A DNA stretch of 64,000 nucleotides from Caldalkalibacillus uzonensis (GCF_030814135.1 NZ_JAUSUQ010000001.1:493243-557242); one strand, 5' to 3'. Numbered from the stretch's first letter, positions 35,968-44,466 are shown. The notes: generated by a model not told the origin, from the sequence alone. A program made the numbers and translations.

Positions 35968-35981
35968 TCCATTGGTCGCGT

Positions 35982-36149
35982 TTATGGATCCAGTTCAGGC
36001 CGAACCGAAAAGCGCCGCTCGTTATCACAAAGGCAGCGTTTAAAACCGGTTCCGTAGTAACGGTCATCTACATTTTTACGTCCCCGCAAGGTAAACTGTT
36101 CTCCACACACCTCACAGGTGATACGCACTCTCACTTTGTCTTTACTCAT
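35982..36149 (-). CDS. 55-aa four-cysteine (zinc-ribbon-like) small protein
   Basis: A short frame I translated by hand: 55 residues starting MSKDKVRVRITCEVCGEQFT, with CEVC (C12, C15) and CLC (C39, C41) that could bind one zinc ion (inference). The remainder is Arg-rich, including LRGRKNVDDRYYGTGFKRC. The ATG follows GGGAGGCAGGA and the gene has its own strong terminator, so it is a real expressed unit. I do not know its function. It lies between sleB and the divergent ansA. Confidence 0.75.
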   Translation of the reverse strand: MSKDKVRVRITCEVCGEQFTLRGRKNVDDRYYGTGFKRCLCDNERRFSVRPELDP

Positions 36150-36262
36150 TCCTGCCTCCCAGATCTCAGTTGTTTATCCCATCTGAGCTAATTATAGTCT
36201 CCCCTGGCTGGTGACCGTTTAAAACGGAAGAAATAGCCATTCTCTGTAAAGCAAAGGGATTG

Positions 36263-36271
36263 TGCTATAAT
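36263..36271 (+). promoter_or_regulatory. Extended -10 promoter of ansA
   Basis: TGC followed by TATAAT (TGnTATAAT, 36263-36271) is 32 bases upstream of the ansA start. No good -35 box is seen at 17 bases, as is common for extended -10 promoters. Confidence 0.5.
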
Positions 36272-36303
36272 AACGTTGAGATCAAACAAGCGGAGGAATA
36301 GAG

Positions 36304-37281
36304 ATGTCCAAGAAAAAGATTCTTGTTATCCATACTGGCGGAACCATCGCCATGTCGCAAGATGAATCCAGCGGGGCAGTTGTCCCGGTGTCAGAAAATC
36401 CCTTAAACCCTGTGCACGACATTTTAGAACAATATGCCCACATCCAAGTGGACAACTATCTCAATCTGCCTTCTCCCCATATCACACCACAACTCATGTT
36501 GGAACTGGCTCAAAAAATAAAAGCCGAACTGATTGAGTACCATTGGGACGGTGTTGTTGTCACCCACGGCACGGACACATTGGAAGAAACAGCGTATATG
36601 CTTGATTTGCTCCTTGACAGAGATGAGCCTGTGGTTGTCACTGGTGCCATGCGCTCCAGCAACGAATTAAGTGCCGACGGCCCCCTTAACCTGGTGCAAT
36701 CCGTTCGCGTGGCTGCCAGCGAGGAGGCTAAAGGTAAAGGGGTGCTGGTGGTATTTAATGATGAAATTCACACAGCTAAAAATGTAACCAAAACCCATAC
36801 CAGCAACATCAGTACGTTCCAATCACCCCAATACGGTCCCATCGGCATGACCACCAAACATGGCATTTATTTTCATCACACTCCCATCAGGCGTGACCAT
36901 TATGAGATAAAAAGGCTGTCCAAAAAGGTGATTTTGCTGAAGGCCGTAGCCGGAATGGAAGCAGACTGGGTGGAACAAATCGCGGATTCCGATGCAGACG
37001 GCTTGGTCTTCGAAGCTTTTGGTCAGGGAAATTTGCCCCTCTCAGTCCTGCCAGCTGTTGAAAAGATAATCAGGAAAGGCATTCCTGTGGTTATGGTCTC
37101 CCGCTGTTTCAACGGAATCGTGGAGGGCTTATATGGTTATAAAGGAGGGGGGAAACAGCTCAAAGAGATGGGCGTGATTTTTTCCAATGGTTTAAACGGT
37201 CCCAAAGCCCGCCTCAAATTGATGGTGGCTTTGGAGCTGACCACTGACCGCGAGGAACTGCAAGACATCTTTCTCCGTTAA
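36304..37281 (+). CDS. ansA: L-asparaginase, type I
   Basis: A 325-residue cytoplasmic asparaginase that releases ammonia and aspartate. The two active-site threonines are in VIHTGGTIAMSQ (about 9-20) and VVTHGTDTLEETAYML (about 81-96). Other conserved parts are VVTGAMRSSNELSADGPLNL (20 residues) and AVAGMEADWVEQ. Length fits bacterial type I enzymes (about 320-330). There is no signal peptide. The ATG follows GCGGAGGAATAGAG. It is convergent with gudB, sharing a bidirectional terminator; both genes concern nitrogen release. Confidence 0.94.
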   Translation: MSKKKILVIHTGGTIAMSQDESSGAVVPVSENPLNPVHDILEQYAHIQVDNYLNLPSPHITPQLMLELAQKIKAELIEYHWDGVVVTHGTDTLEETAYMLDLLLDRDEPVVVTGAMRSSNELSADGPLNLVQSVRVAASEEAKGKGVLVVFNDEIHTAKNVTKTHTSNISTFQSPQYGPIGMTTKHGIYFHHTPIRRDHYEIKRLSKKVILLKAVAGMEADWVEQIADSDADGLVFEAFGQGNLPLSVLPAVEKIIRKGIPVVMVSRCFNGIVEGLYGYKGGGKQLKEMGVIFSNGLNGPKARLKLMVALELTTDREELQDIFLR

Positions 37282-37302
37282 GAAATAGGGTATAGAGCCG
37301 GA

Positions 37303-37356
37303 TAAAAAAACAGGATTGTCCCGTAACATGGCATGTCGGAACAACCCTGTTTTTAT
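37303..37356. terminator. Bidirectional terminator between ansA and gudB
   Basis: AAAAACAGGATTGTCCCG and its near-complement CGGAACAACCCTGTTTTT flank a short loop, with A-run on the left and T-run on the right, so it can stop transcription from both sides. Confidence 0.9.
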
Positions 37357-37372
37357 TTCTGCTTCTGTCAAA

Positions 37373-38647
37373 CTACACCCAGCCCCTGAAGCGGGATGCC
37401 TCAGCCAGCTTGCGCACCCCGACCATGTAGGCAGCCAGACGCATGTTCACCTTTCGCACACGGGCGGTCTGGTACACATTTTCAAACGCTTTGACCATGA
37501 TCTCTTCCAAACGTCGCTCCACTTCTTCTTCAGACCAATAATAGCCCTGATTGTTTTGTACCCATTCGAAATAAGAAACAGTCACTCCGCCAGCACTGGC
37601 CAGTACATCTGGAACGATCAAAACATCTCTTTCTGTCAGAATTTTTGTCGCTTCAAGTGTAGTCGGACCATTAGCGGCTTCCACCACGATTTTGGCTTTG
37701 ATGTTATGGGCGTTCTTGGCTGTAATTTGATTTTCAATGGCTGCAGGAACCAGAATGTCACACTCCAGTTCCAACAATTCTTCATTGGTAATCGTATCTT
37801 TAAACAAATTAGTGACTGTACCAAATGAGTCCCGCCGGTCCAGCAAATAATCAATATCCAAACCTTCAGGATTGTATAAGGCACCATGAGCATCCGAAAT
37901 ACCAATCACCTTTGCCCCGGCATCATGCATAAATTTGGCCAGGAATCCTCCCGCGTTTCCAAACCCTTGGATTACGACACGGGAATCTTCCAGGCGGATC
38001 CCTTTTTTCTTGGCCGCCTCCCGGATGCAGATGGTCACTCCTTTGGCTGTGGCTGACTCTCTGCCGTGAGAGCCTCCCAGCACAAGCGGTTTCCCGGTAA
38101 TAAAGCCCGGAGAATCAAATTCTCTGATCCGGGAGTATTCATCCATCATCCAAGCCATAATCTGCGAGTTGGTAAACACATCAGGCGCTGGTATGTCTTT
38201 GGTTGGCCCCACAATTTGACTGATGGCCCTCACATATCCCCGGCTTAAGCGTTCCAGTTCACGGAAAGACATTTTACGGGGATCACACACAATTCCGCCT
38301 TTTCCTCCTCCATATGGCAAGTCAACAATCCCGGCTTTCAAACTCATCCATATAGAAAGCGCTTTCACCTCATCCTCAGTAACCTCGGGGTGAAAACGAA
38401 TGCCCCCTTTAGTCGGACCAACGGCATCATTATGCTGAGCCCGGTAACCAGTAAATACCTTGACAGAACCGTCATCCATCCGCACCGGAATCCGTACGGT
38501 CAGCATGCGGATTGGCTCTTTCATCAGTTCATAAACTTGCTCGGGGTAACCGAGCTTATCCAATGCTTCTTTAATGACCAGTTGTGTTGAATGTAACACA
38601 TTTAAACTTTCTTCAGCGTGTTTGGATTCTTCAGTTTTGTCTCCCAT
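37373..38647 (-). CDS. gudB: Catabolic glutamate dehydrogenase
   Basis: A 424-residue GluDH that oxidises glutamate to 2-oxoglutarate and ammonia, probably NAD-dependent. Glutamate-binding and catalytic sequence [20 protein letters not shown] (20 residues) and [15 protein letters not shown] contains the active-site lysine. The Rossmann motif is [20 protein letters not shown] (20 residues). It does not carry an obvious repeat at the active site like the cryptic B. subtilis 168 gudB. Position between ypeB-sleB and the MecA paralogue agrees with gudB. The ATG follows GAGGTGGGAGTAGTAA. RocG is the alternative name. Confidence 0.93.
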   Translation of the reverse strand: MGDKTEESKHAEESLNVLHSTQLVIKEALDKLGYPEQVYELMKEPIRMLTVRIPVRMDDGSVKVFTGYRAQHNDAVGPTKGGIRFHPEVTEDEVKALSIWMSLKAGIVDLPYGGGKGGIVCDPRKMSFRELERLSRGYVRAISQIVGPTKDIPAPDVFTNSQIMAWMMDEYSRIREFDSPGFITGKPLVLGGSHGRESATAKGVTICIREAAKKKGIRLEDSRVVIQGFGNAGGFLAKFMHDAGAKVIGISDAHGALYNPEGLDIDYLLDRRDSFGTVTNLFKDTITNEELLELECDILVPAAIENQITAKNAHNIKAKIVVEAANGPTTLEATKILTERDVLIVPDVLASAGGVTVSYFEWVQNNQGYYWSEEEVERRLEEIMVKAFENVYQTARVRKVNMRLAAYMVGVRKLAEASRFRGWV

Positions 38648-38749
38648 TTACTACTCCCACCTCGTCCTCAATGTCAATCTTCACACATAGTATACACCTT
38701 CCTCAGGTGCCTTTAAAGATTTTTTTAACAAAAACAGCTGACATTTTCC

Positions 38750-38782
38750 ATGCAAAACCCCTTTTCCAGCTGGAAAAGGGGC
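38750..38782 (-). terminator. Terminator of the MecA paralogue gene
   Basis: On the minus strand a perfect CCCCTTTTCCAG/CTGGAAAAGGGG stem (38781-38758) is followed by TTTTGC, 18 bases after the gene's stop. Confidence 0.85.
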
Positions 38783-38799
38783 AGCAGCTTGACGGAACC

Positions 38800-39399
38800 T
38801 TACGGTTTAAAATATTGGCATAAGGTTGCGATGGCCCGCTCGCCGATGATGACAGTGCCATATTCGTTCAAAACGTACTTGCTCTCTGTGGACGGTTCCC
38901 CAAATTCAGACAACAAGGCGATCAACAGTTCATACACTTTATCCTCAACAAACAGATCTTCAAAAAGTAAATAATAGCGGTCATTATACTTATACAGCTT
39001 ACCGTCTCCTTCAAGGAATGGGGCCAGTTTATGAGCAACCTGGATACAATCATCCAGTTCCCTGAAGACAAACAATATATCTTCGCTTTCGTCTAAAGTC
39101 ACTTCCAGTTCGTAAAAATCCTGTATATCTTCATGATCTTCCTCGGCAAGCATCGCTCCCCGCCCGCGGGTGACGATGACAACCATTCCTTGAGCAGGTA
39201 AGGAATGAACCTCAACGGCAACAGGTCCGTTCACTTCAAAGTCCAGTTCCTGGTACGCCTGATGCATCATGTCATTAAACAGTTCATGGACTTTAGGAAT
39301 ATCCTGCCAAATATCTTCTTTGTTAATCCCCCGTTCCATAAGATCATCAAAGGTGAGAAAAATGCGAATCTTATCCTGGTTGAGGCGCTCCAATTTCAT
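38800..39399 (-). CDS. ypbH: MecA-family adaptor protein (YpbH)
   Basis: A 199-residue adaptor of the MecA family, which delivers substrates to ClpCP. The N-terminal substrate-binding domain starts MKLERLNQDKIRIFLTFDDL (20 residues), then an acidic linker (about 90-105) and a ClpC-binding C-terminal domain with DCIQVAHKLAPF and VLNEYGTVIIGERAIATLC. Gene neighbours (gudB, ypbF, ypbE, ypbD, recQ, ypbB) match the B. subtilis paralogue YpbH rather than MecA itself. The ATG follows AAGGGGGTTCACCG. Confidence 0.88.
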   Translation of the reverse strand: MKLERLNQDKIRIFLTFDDLMERGINKEDIWQDIPKVHELFNDMMHQAYQELDFEVNGPVAVEVHSLPAQGMVVIVTRGRGAMLAEEDHEDIQDFYELEVTLDESEDILFVFRELDDCIQVAHKLAPFLEGDGKLYKYNDRYYLLFEDLFVEDKVYELLIALLSEFGEPSTESKYVLNEYGTVIIGERAIATLCQYFKP

Positions 39400-39568
39400 C
39401 GGTGAACCCCCTTACCTTCCCTTTATATACTATATGAATGTGGCCGTATTTACGTTCAATCTCTCTCATGTTCCTCCACATTTAGGCTGAGCCATCTTGC
39501 TTTATTTAATACTTTATCACAACCTCTCTCATTAGGGAACAGGATTTGTCTTCCTCTTGTGTGAAAGA

Positions 39569-39982
39569 TCACTCTCTCAGCACAATCATTTTTTTCTTTC
39601 TCCTCAGATAATAAACAACCAGTTCATATACACCAAAAACAGCAGTCAAGATCAAAGCAGGATAGCCAAAGAAAAACAGGGCACGGACATGAGCGAGAGC
39701 CAATAAAGCGGCCAAAAGCAGCATCTGAATTGGCCACTGGCGGATGAGGAAAGCGATTTTACATTCATAGATGATCTTGCGCCACAAAACCAGAGCTAAG
39801 CACAAAAAGCAAACCAGCAGAAAAAAACCGCTCAGATAGTGAAAAGGACGATAAAACAAGGCGGTGATAAAGTCTCCTAACAAAGCCATATCCAGCTCGC
39901 TTAATGTCGGCCAGACACCCATTGCTGCTGAACTGGCGGCCCATGCCAATGCCAGCATGACCCAGTTCATCCATTGCTGCAC
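39569..39982 (-). CDS. YpbF-like membrane protein
   Basis: A 137-residue membrane protein with about four hydrophobic segments (5-22, 48-68, 86-102, 105-127) and a basic tail YLRRKKKMIVLRE. Its place between the MecA paralogue and ypbE/ypbD suggests B. subtilis YpbF (DUF2663, 147 residues), but I see no diagnostic motif. The start is a GTG behind AAGGAGGATCACC. Function is unknown. Confidence 0.7.
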   Translation of the reverse strand: MQQWMNWVMLALAWAASSAAMGVWPTLSELDMALLGDFITALFYRPFHYLSGFFLLVCFLCLALVLWRKIIYECKIAFLIRQWPIQMLLLAALLALAHVRALFFFGYPALILTAVFGVYELVVYYLRRKKKMIVLRE

Positions 39983-40129
39983 GGTGATCCTCCTTATTGG
40001 TCATACTCTGTTAACTGAACAAAACAAGCCTATTTCACTTTATGCCCGCCTATTTCTAATTATCACATTCATCATAGCAGCCCATAAGAATATGATATAA
40101 AAGGCTAGCACCCTGAAGGAGGACCGAGC

Positions 40130-40306
40130 ATGAAAAAAATTGTTTATCCTCAAGTTCCCTTAACACCATTCGGAGCGGTTAAACCGGCCCCCGCAGATAC
40201 CTACCGGGAAAAATTTGACATTTACACCGCCTTGCGCAAGGGCACGTTGTTCCCCTGGCTGTATGATCCGTATTATGATCCCTATCATCGTGCCGGTCAG
40301 GAGTGA
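40130..40306 (+). CDS. cotJA: Spore coat-associated CotJA-like protein
   Basis: A short frame of 58 residues I translated by hand, starting MKKIVYPQVPLTPFGAVKPA and continuing DIYTALRKGTLFPWLYDPYY. The pattern aLrxGTLfPxLYxPY is the mark of CotJA. In B. subtilis cotJA is the first gene of a sigma-E-driven cotJABC operon; here it stands alone, 4.6 kb before cotJB-cotJC. AAGGAGGACCGAGC precedes the ATG. The protein is rich in Tyr, Pro and Asp, as coat proteins often are. Confidence 0.8.
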   Translation: MKKIVYPQVPLTPFGAVKPAPADTYREKFDIYTALRKGTLFPWLYDPYYDPYHRAGQE

Positions 40307-40345
40307 AACCCTCCCACCTGGGCATACTCTGTCATTGGGCGGGGC

Positions 40346-40837
40346 TCATTTTAATATGGTGCGCTGCACATAATGAAACACCCCATCACAGACAAGGGGA
40401 GAAAAGCCCTGCCGTTCGGTGGGGTGTATATTTTTGGTACACAACACCGGACCGTAGGTATCTTCCCCGGTTATGTCGTCCGGTTCAAAATGGCTGATCG
40501 CAGCCACGTAAATATTCTTCACAAATGGAGCGGACCCGTCAGGCATGACTGTGTACTGCCCGACAAGCCATACACTGCTGGCCACCCCGCCAGTCTCCTC
40601 CTTCAACTCCCGTATCACGGCTTCAAGGGGGGTTTCCCCTTGCTCCACCTTTCCTCCCGGCCACTCCATACCCCGGGTTTTGTGGCGGGTAAACACCAAT
40701 TGATTTTGATACAATGCCAGGGCAACAACGTGACCCGCCTGCTGATACTGCTTAGGAAACATGGCCAGCTCAACCTCATGACGATAAGCGCCTTGAAAAC
40801 GGACCCGGACTTCTTTTCCCCACAAGATGAGGTTCAT
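40346..40837 (-). CDS. ytkD: Nudix hydrolase, YtkD-like nucleoside triphosphatase
   Basis: A 163-residue Nudix enzyme. The Nudix box GGKVEQGETPLEAVIRELKEETG lies at about 62-84 (in part: PLEAVIRELKEETG); its glutamates bind Mg/Mn. Length and flanks agree with B. subtilis YtkD (158 residues), which hydrolyses 8-oxo-dGTP and other nucleotides and protects spores from oxidative damage (family knowledge). The ATG overlaps the stop of the SDR gene by 4 nt, so both are cotranslated. Confidence 0.85.
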   Translation of the reverse strand: MNLILWGKEVRVRFQGAYRHEVELAMFPKQYQQAGHVVALALYQNQLVFTRHKTRGMEWPGGKVEQGETPLEAVIRELKEETGGVASSVWLVGQYTVMPDGSAPFVKNIYVAAISHFEPDDITGEDTYGPVLCTKNIHPTERQGFSPLVCDGVFHYVQRTILK

Positions 40838-41637
40838 TTTTCTCTCCCTCGATCATGATTTTGCTTATTACGGGTGAACTGTTTCCCTTGAACATTAAGT
40901 CCCCCATTAACATCAATAATGCTGCCAGTAATGAAATCGGAATCCTCTTGCGCAAGAAAAGCCACCACCCGGGCGATATCTTCTCCCGACCCTGGACGCC
41001 CAACAGGAGCGAGGTTCATCTCATGTTCCCGGCGCACTTCGCTGATGGTCTGCTCCTTGTGTTGACCAACAATATCTCCCGGACAAACCATATTGACAGT
41101 AATACCATGGCCGCTCTCTTCCATGGCCAAACTTTTGGTCAGGGAAACCAGCCCTACCTTGGCAGCAGCAAAAGCGGCCCTGTGCACCCAAGCGATCGCT
41201 TCATGGGCGTGGCTGAAGCCGAAATTGATAATCCGGCCCCATCCTTTTTGGCGCATCAACGGAATAGCCTCCCGGCACAGGTAAAACACCGCTGACAGAT
41301 TGCCCTTAATCATCAGTTCCCATTCCTCATCTGTATAATCAACCAACTTTTTTCGCTCAAAAATATAAGGGCCGGCATTATTGACCAAGATGTCCAGGCT
41401 ACCCAGTTTATCCACTGTTTCCCGTACGATCCGGACGCAATCTTCTTTGCACGATACATCGCCTTGCACCAACTCACAGCGAATGCCTTCCTGCTGCAGA
41501 CGCTGTTGGAGCTGAACCGCCCGTTCCCGGCTGTGGCGGTAATTGATCATCACATCATTCCCTTGCATGGCAAGATGTTTAGCCGTCTGGAGGCCTAATC
41601 CACTAGCTCCTCCGGTAATGAGTGCAACGCGGCGCAC
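40834..41637 (-). CDS. SDR-family protein with catalytic Tyr replaced by Phe
   Basis: A 267-residue short-chain dehydrogenase fold. The cofactor loop TGGASGLGLQTAKHLA and the NNAG motif (DILVNNAGPYIF) are intact. The usual YxxxK is FAAAK (in HRAAFAAAKVGLVSLTK), so the proton-donating tyrosine is missing while Lys remains. The Ser position is in NFGFSHA. Near the end it has DFITGSIIDVNGGL. It may be a weak or altered-mechanism reductase or a non-enzymatic binder. A GTG at 41637 behind AAAGGAGTGAGCAGT is the likely start. A TATAAT with poor -35 lies upstream. It precedes ytkD. Confidence 0.85.
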   Translation of the reverse strand: MRRVALITGGASGLGLQTAKHLAMQGNDVMINYRHSRERAVQLQQRLQQEGIRCELVQGDVSCKEDCVRIVRETVDKLGSLDILVNNAGPYIFERKKLVDYTDEEWELMIKGNLSAVFYLCREAIPLMRQKGWGRIINFGFSHAHEAIAWVHRAAFAAAKVGLVSLTKSLAMEESGHGITVNMVCPGDIVGQHKEQTISEVRREHEMNLAPVGRPGSGEDIARVVAFLAQEDSDFITGSIIDVNGGLNVQGKQFTRNKQNHDRGREK

Positions 41638-41708
41638 ACTGCTCACTCCTTTATCTGGATAAGCATTATTATAACAAACATTGCCACCACTTTTAAGGGA
41701 AAACAAGG

Positions 41709-42257
41709 TCAAGGCAGGAACCGAGATTTACCCCTGAAGGCTTGGGCGTAATCAGTCGCACGTTGGAGGGCCTTTTCTTCCAGGGGGATACGCACCGCGA
41801 GCAGGATCAATTTGAGCACGGTAAACAGACAAGCCGTTACATAAGCTTGAAACAACAGGGGCAAAGAGACAAACTCCAAGAGCACGACCACATAATTGGG
41901 ATGGCGGATAAATCGGTACGGCCCGCGTGTGACCACCTTTGCCCCGGGAAGGACAATGATGCGTGTGTTCCAAAACCTACCCAAGGACAACAGGCACCAT
42001 ACACGCAGGCTCTGGGCCAGGCCAAACACCGCCAGTGGGAGGGGCCACCAGGAAGGCAACCCTGTGGACCAAAACAAAACTTCACTGATAAGAACCAGGA
42101 AAAAGCCCATATGAACCAGCACCATGTATTTGTAATGGCTGCGCCCCACTTCATAAGCACCCTGAGCAAACATCCACTTGGCATTGTGGGCAGCAATACC
42201 TAATTCCAGCACCCGCTCTATGATCACAAAGACAATAACAATCCAAAACAGTGTCAC
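41709..42257 (-). CDS. bpsB: Isoprenylcysteine methyltransferase-like alkylpyrone O-methyltransferase
   Basis: A 182-residue membrane methyltransferase of the ICMT/phospholipid methyltransferase class. Four to five transmembrane helices are followed by the SAM-binding C-terminal motif GPYRFIRHPNYVVVLLEFVS (20 residues) and PLEEKALQRATDYAQAF. In B. subtilis BpsB (YpbQ) methylates alkylpyrones made by BpsA (family knowledge). The start is a GTG overlapping the bpsA stop as GTGA, preceded by GAGGACTCC, so the two are coupled. Confidence 0.9.
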   Translation of the reverse strand: MTLFWIVIVFVIIERVLELGIAAHNAKWMFAQGAYEVGRSHYKYMVLVHMGFFLVLISEVLFWSTGLPSWWPLPLAVFGLAQSLRVWCLLSLGRFWNTRIIVLPGAKVVTRGPYRFIRHPNYVVVLLEFVSLPLLFQAYVTACLFTVLKLILLAVRIPLEEKALQRATDYAQAFRGKSRFLP

Positions 42258-43360
42258 GGAGTCCTCATTCCTTCCTGCCACTGAACCAGCACCAGTTCTG
42301 AGCTGAAACCGGGGCCCAAAGCCGTGATAAGCCCGTAATCACCCGCTCGGGGCTCTTGCCTTAAAATACGTTCCAAAACAAACAGAACCGTTGCTGAAGA
42401 CATGTTGCCATAGTTCTTTAAGACTTGCTGTGCCGCCCCGAATTTGGACATGGGGAAGTTTAAAGCCACACTGTAGGCCTCCAGCACCTTCCACCCCCCT
42501 GGATGGACGATCAAATGCTGGCATTGTTCCAACTTTAATTGGTAACGTTTAAGAAACCGTTCAATCATCGGTCTTAGCCAGTCCTTAATGACCAAAGGAA
42601 TGCTTTTGGCAAAGACAACATAAAAGCCTTCGTTTTTGATATCCCAGCCCATCACATTTTCCGAATCAGGCATTAAGGCCGATTGGGTGCCGATGATCCA
42701 TGGCACAGTTGGCATCGCGCATCTGTCAAGCAGGGGAGATTGATCGCCAGCCACCAAGACACAAGCCGTCCCATCGGCAAACAATGAGGTGCCAACCAAA
42801 TTGCTCTTCGATTTATCCCGACGTTGAAACGTTAAACTGCACAACTCCACACTCAGTACCAGTACACTCTGTTCCGGGTGGGCTAAACAGTAATCATAAG
42901 CCCTGGCCAATCCAGCGGCTCCTCCCGCACACCCCAGTCCCCATATGGGAAGGCGTACCGTATAGGGAGAAAAAGGAAGCCGATTCATCATTCTGGCCTC
43001 AATCGTGGGTGTGGAAAGCCCTGAACTGGAAATAAACAGAATAGCATCTATCTCATCTACTGTCACATTCCTTTTTAAAAACCGCCGATCAGTAAGACAC
43101 TGTTCCACCACCTCCACTCCCAGGCGAAGAGCCTCACTGATGTATCTGTCGTTTTTTTCCTGGAAGGAGCGCTCCTGCTTAAACCACTCTAAAGGCACAC
43201 TGAAGTACCGCTCTTGAATATGGCTGTTCTCAAACACTTTCAGGTAACGTTCCAAATCGGCATAATCCTTATCAAACAACTCTTTGACAGTATTGATCAC
43301 TTCTTCTTGGGACACGCGGTAAGGGGGATTCAAACAGTGGACGGACAAAATGGCAGGCAT
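42254..43360 (-). CDS. bpsA: Type III polyketide synthase (alkylpyrone synthase)
   Basis: A 368-residue chalcone-synthase-like enzyme that extends long-chain acyl-CoA with malonyl-CoA to triketide and tetraketide pyrones. The catalytic triad is visible: Cys in GLGCAGGAAGLARA (about 145), His in LIVHPGGWKVL (about 288) and Asn in YGNMSSATVLFVLE (about 321). Length is as in B. subtilis BpsA (365). ATG 43360 follows AAGGAGGATGAAC. The open frame runs six codons further but those include the ribosome binding site. AccBC in the same window supplies the malonyl-CoA route. Confidence 0.93.
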   Translation of the reverse strand: MPAILSVHCLNPPYRVSQEEVINTVKELFDKDYADLERYLKVFENSHIQERYFSVPLEWFKQERSFQEKNDRYISEALRLGVEVVEQCLTDRRFLKRNVTVDEIDAILFISSSGLSTPTIEARMMNRLPFSPYTVRLPIWGLGCAGGAAGLARAYDYCLAHPEQSVLVLSVELCSLTFQRRDKSKSNLVGTSLFADGTACVLVAGDQSPLLDRCAMPTVPWIIGTQSALMPDSENVMGWDIKNEGFYVVFAKSIPLVIKDWLRPMIERFLKRYQLKLEQCQHLIVHPGGWKVLEAYSVALNFPMSKFGAAQQVLKNYGNMSSATVLFVLERILRQEPRAGDYGLITALGPGFSSELVLVQWQEGMRTP

Positions 43361-43564
43361 GTTCATCCTCCTTGACAAAGCCAGACCTGGATTGCAGATG
43401 CGTTATTGTTCAGTATAAGCCTGTCCCGCTGCTTTTCATACCTCTTTATCCTGCGGCCCATGGCTTGTGAACGGGTGAGGATTTTTGAATTTTGAAGGAT
43501 AGAAGTACGACCGGCAGGTTAGATTAAAAACGAAAACGATACAAATTAAAAGGAGTGTGACAAC

Positions 43565-43870
43565 ATGCAGCAACAGCAACAGCAGCAGGCCGGCCAGCAG
43601 CAACCATTGATGCAACAGCCGCCTCAAGTCATTACCTCTAAAGATTTGGCTTATTTGACTGACCAAATGTCCTGGCAGCTGACAGTCATGAAAAAGTATC
43701 ATCATTTTGCTCAGGAATGCATGGATCCGGAAGTGAAAGCCGCTCTGGATCAGGCCGGTCAAATGCACAGTCGTCACTATCAAATGCTGCTCAAGCATTG
43801 CCAGCATAATAACACACAGGTGATGCAGAGCATTCCTCAACCGTCCCAAAATCAACAACACATGCAATAA
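43565..43870 (+). CDS. Glutamine-rich CotF-family spore coat protein
   Basis: A 101-residue protein with a poly-Gln N-terminus (MQQQQQQQAGQQQPLMQQPP) and a helical CotF-like domain. It contains ITSKDLAYLTDQMSWQLTVM (20 residues) and a HxxxL-rich helix MHSRHYQMLLKHCQHNN that is typical of coat proteins in the ferritin-like CotF group. It forms a pair with the next gene (14-base gap). The ATG follows AAAAGGAGTGTGACAAC. The Gln and His content is far above the average of neighbouring genes. Confidence 0.82.
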   Translation: MQQQQQQQAGQQQPLMQQPPQVITSKDLAYLTDQMSWQLTVMKKYHHFAQECMDPEVKAALDQAGQMHSRHYQMLLKHCQHNNTQVMQSIPQPSQNQQHMQ

Positions 43871-43884
43871 GGAGATGATAGGAT

Positions 43885-44229
43885 ATGGTGACTCAACAAG
43901 ACCCCAATGTGATTGCCAACCCGTCGACCAACACTCCCAAAGGACCTGAAATGAATGACCGGGACCGCATGAACGATTGTTTAGCTACAGAGAAGTATCT
44001 GTGTCAAAGCATCAATACAGCGACTTGGGAAGCCAGTCACGATCAATTACATCAAGACCTGAAAACGATTTTAAACGAAACCCAAGCCTGTCACCGCAAC
44101 TTATACAATCTGATGTTTAAAAAAGGATGGTACAAGCTGCAGGCGGCTGACCAAATGCAAATTGACAATACGTACCAGCAATTTTCCAACTATGTTGCCC
44201 AGCTTCCTTATCAAAACCAGATTCAATAA
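43885..44229 (+). CDS. CotF-family spore coat protein
   Basis: A 114-residue soluble protein with an Asn/Pro/Thr-rich N-terminus and a helical domain. NDCLATEKYLCQSINTATWE and LHQDLKTILNETQACHRNLY (20 residues each) mark the CotF coat domain, and KKGWYKLQAADQMQIDNTYQ follows. It is cotranscribed with the Gln-rich protein upstream and ends at a shared terminator. The ATG follows AAGGAGATGATAGGAT. Coat location is inferred from the family. Confidence 0.87.
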   Translation: MVTQQDPNVIANPSTNTPKGPEMNDRDRMNDCLATEKYLCQSINTATWEASHDQLHQDLKTILNETQACHRNLYNLMFKKGWYKLQAADQMQIDNTYQQFSNYVAQLPYQNQIQ

Positions 44230-44251
44230 ACAATATTGACTTTGGCACCAC

Positions 44252-44282
44252 AAAAGCGACCTCCTTTACTGAAGGTCGCTTT
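44252..44282 (+). terminator. Terminator of the coat-gene pair
   Basis: AAAGCGACCT and AGGTCGCTTT form a ten-base stem with CCTTTACTGA loop, 22 bases after the second coat gene. T-run is short. It lies inside the 3' end of the opposite-strand gene. Confidence 0.7.
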
Positions 44283-44466
44283 GCTCATGCTCTTCTCCTG
44301 TATGATTGGCTCCTGTTTCTTCAGGCTCCAAGGCATAGCCGTGGGAATGGAACACATCCATCCACTCCCCCATCTGGATATAAGGGATATTAAAGTTAAC
44401 CACATCATTGTTAAATTGACTGAGGCGCTCATAGTTGTTCCGGGTTTTTCTTTGTTTGTCGGTCAA
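44266..44466 (-). CDS. 66-aa hypothetical protein
   Basis: A 66-residue polar protein with a TTG start about seven bases after AGAGGGTG. It contains NNYERLSQFNNDVVNFNIPY (20 residues) and WMDVFHSHGYALEP, ending in an acidic GEEHEQSDLQ tail. I know no family for it. It is antisense to the end of the coat operon and its last codons contain the coat terminator hairpin. Two competing frames on this stretch look worse in composition, so this is the best candidate but not certain. Confidence 0.55.
   Translation of the reverse strand: MTDKQRKTRNNYERLSQFNNDVVNFNIPYIQMGEWMDVFHSHGYALEPEETGANHTGEEHEQSDLQ

Noticed and set aside
37373..38647. Cryptic gudB with a nine-base duplication
   Set aside because: I see no direct repeat at the active-site region; the [10 protein letters not shown] block reads normally.
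43436..43867. 143-aa minus-strand open frame rich in Leu and His
   Set aside because: It is the reverse of the Gln-rich coat gene; CAG/CAA repeats read backwards give Leu/Cys runs. The plus-strand gene has a clear ribosome binding site and CotF pattern.
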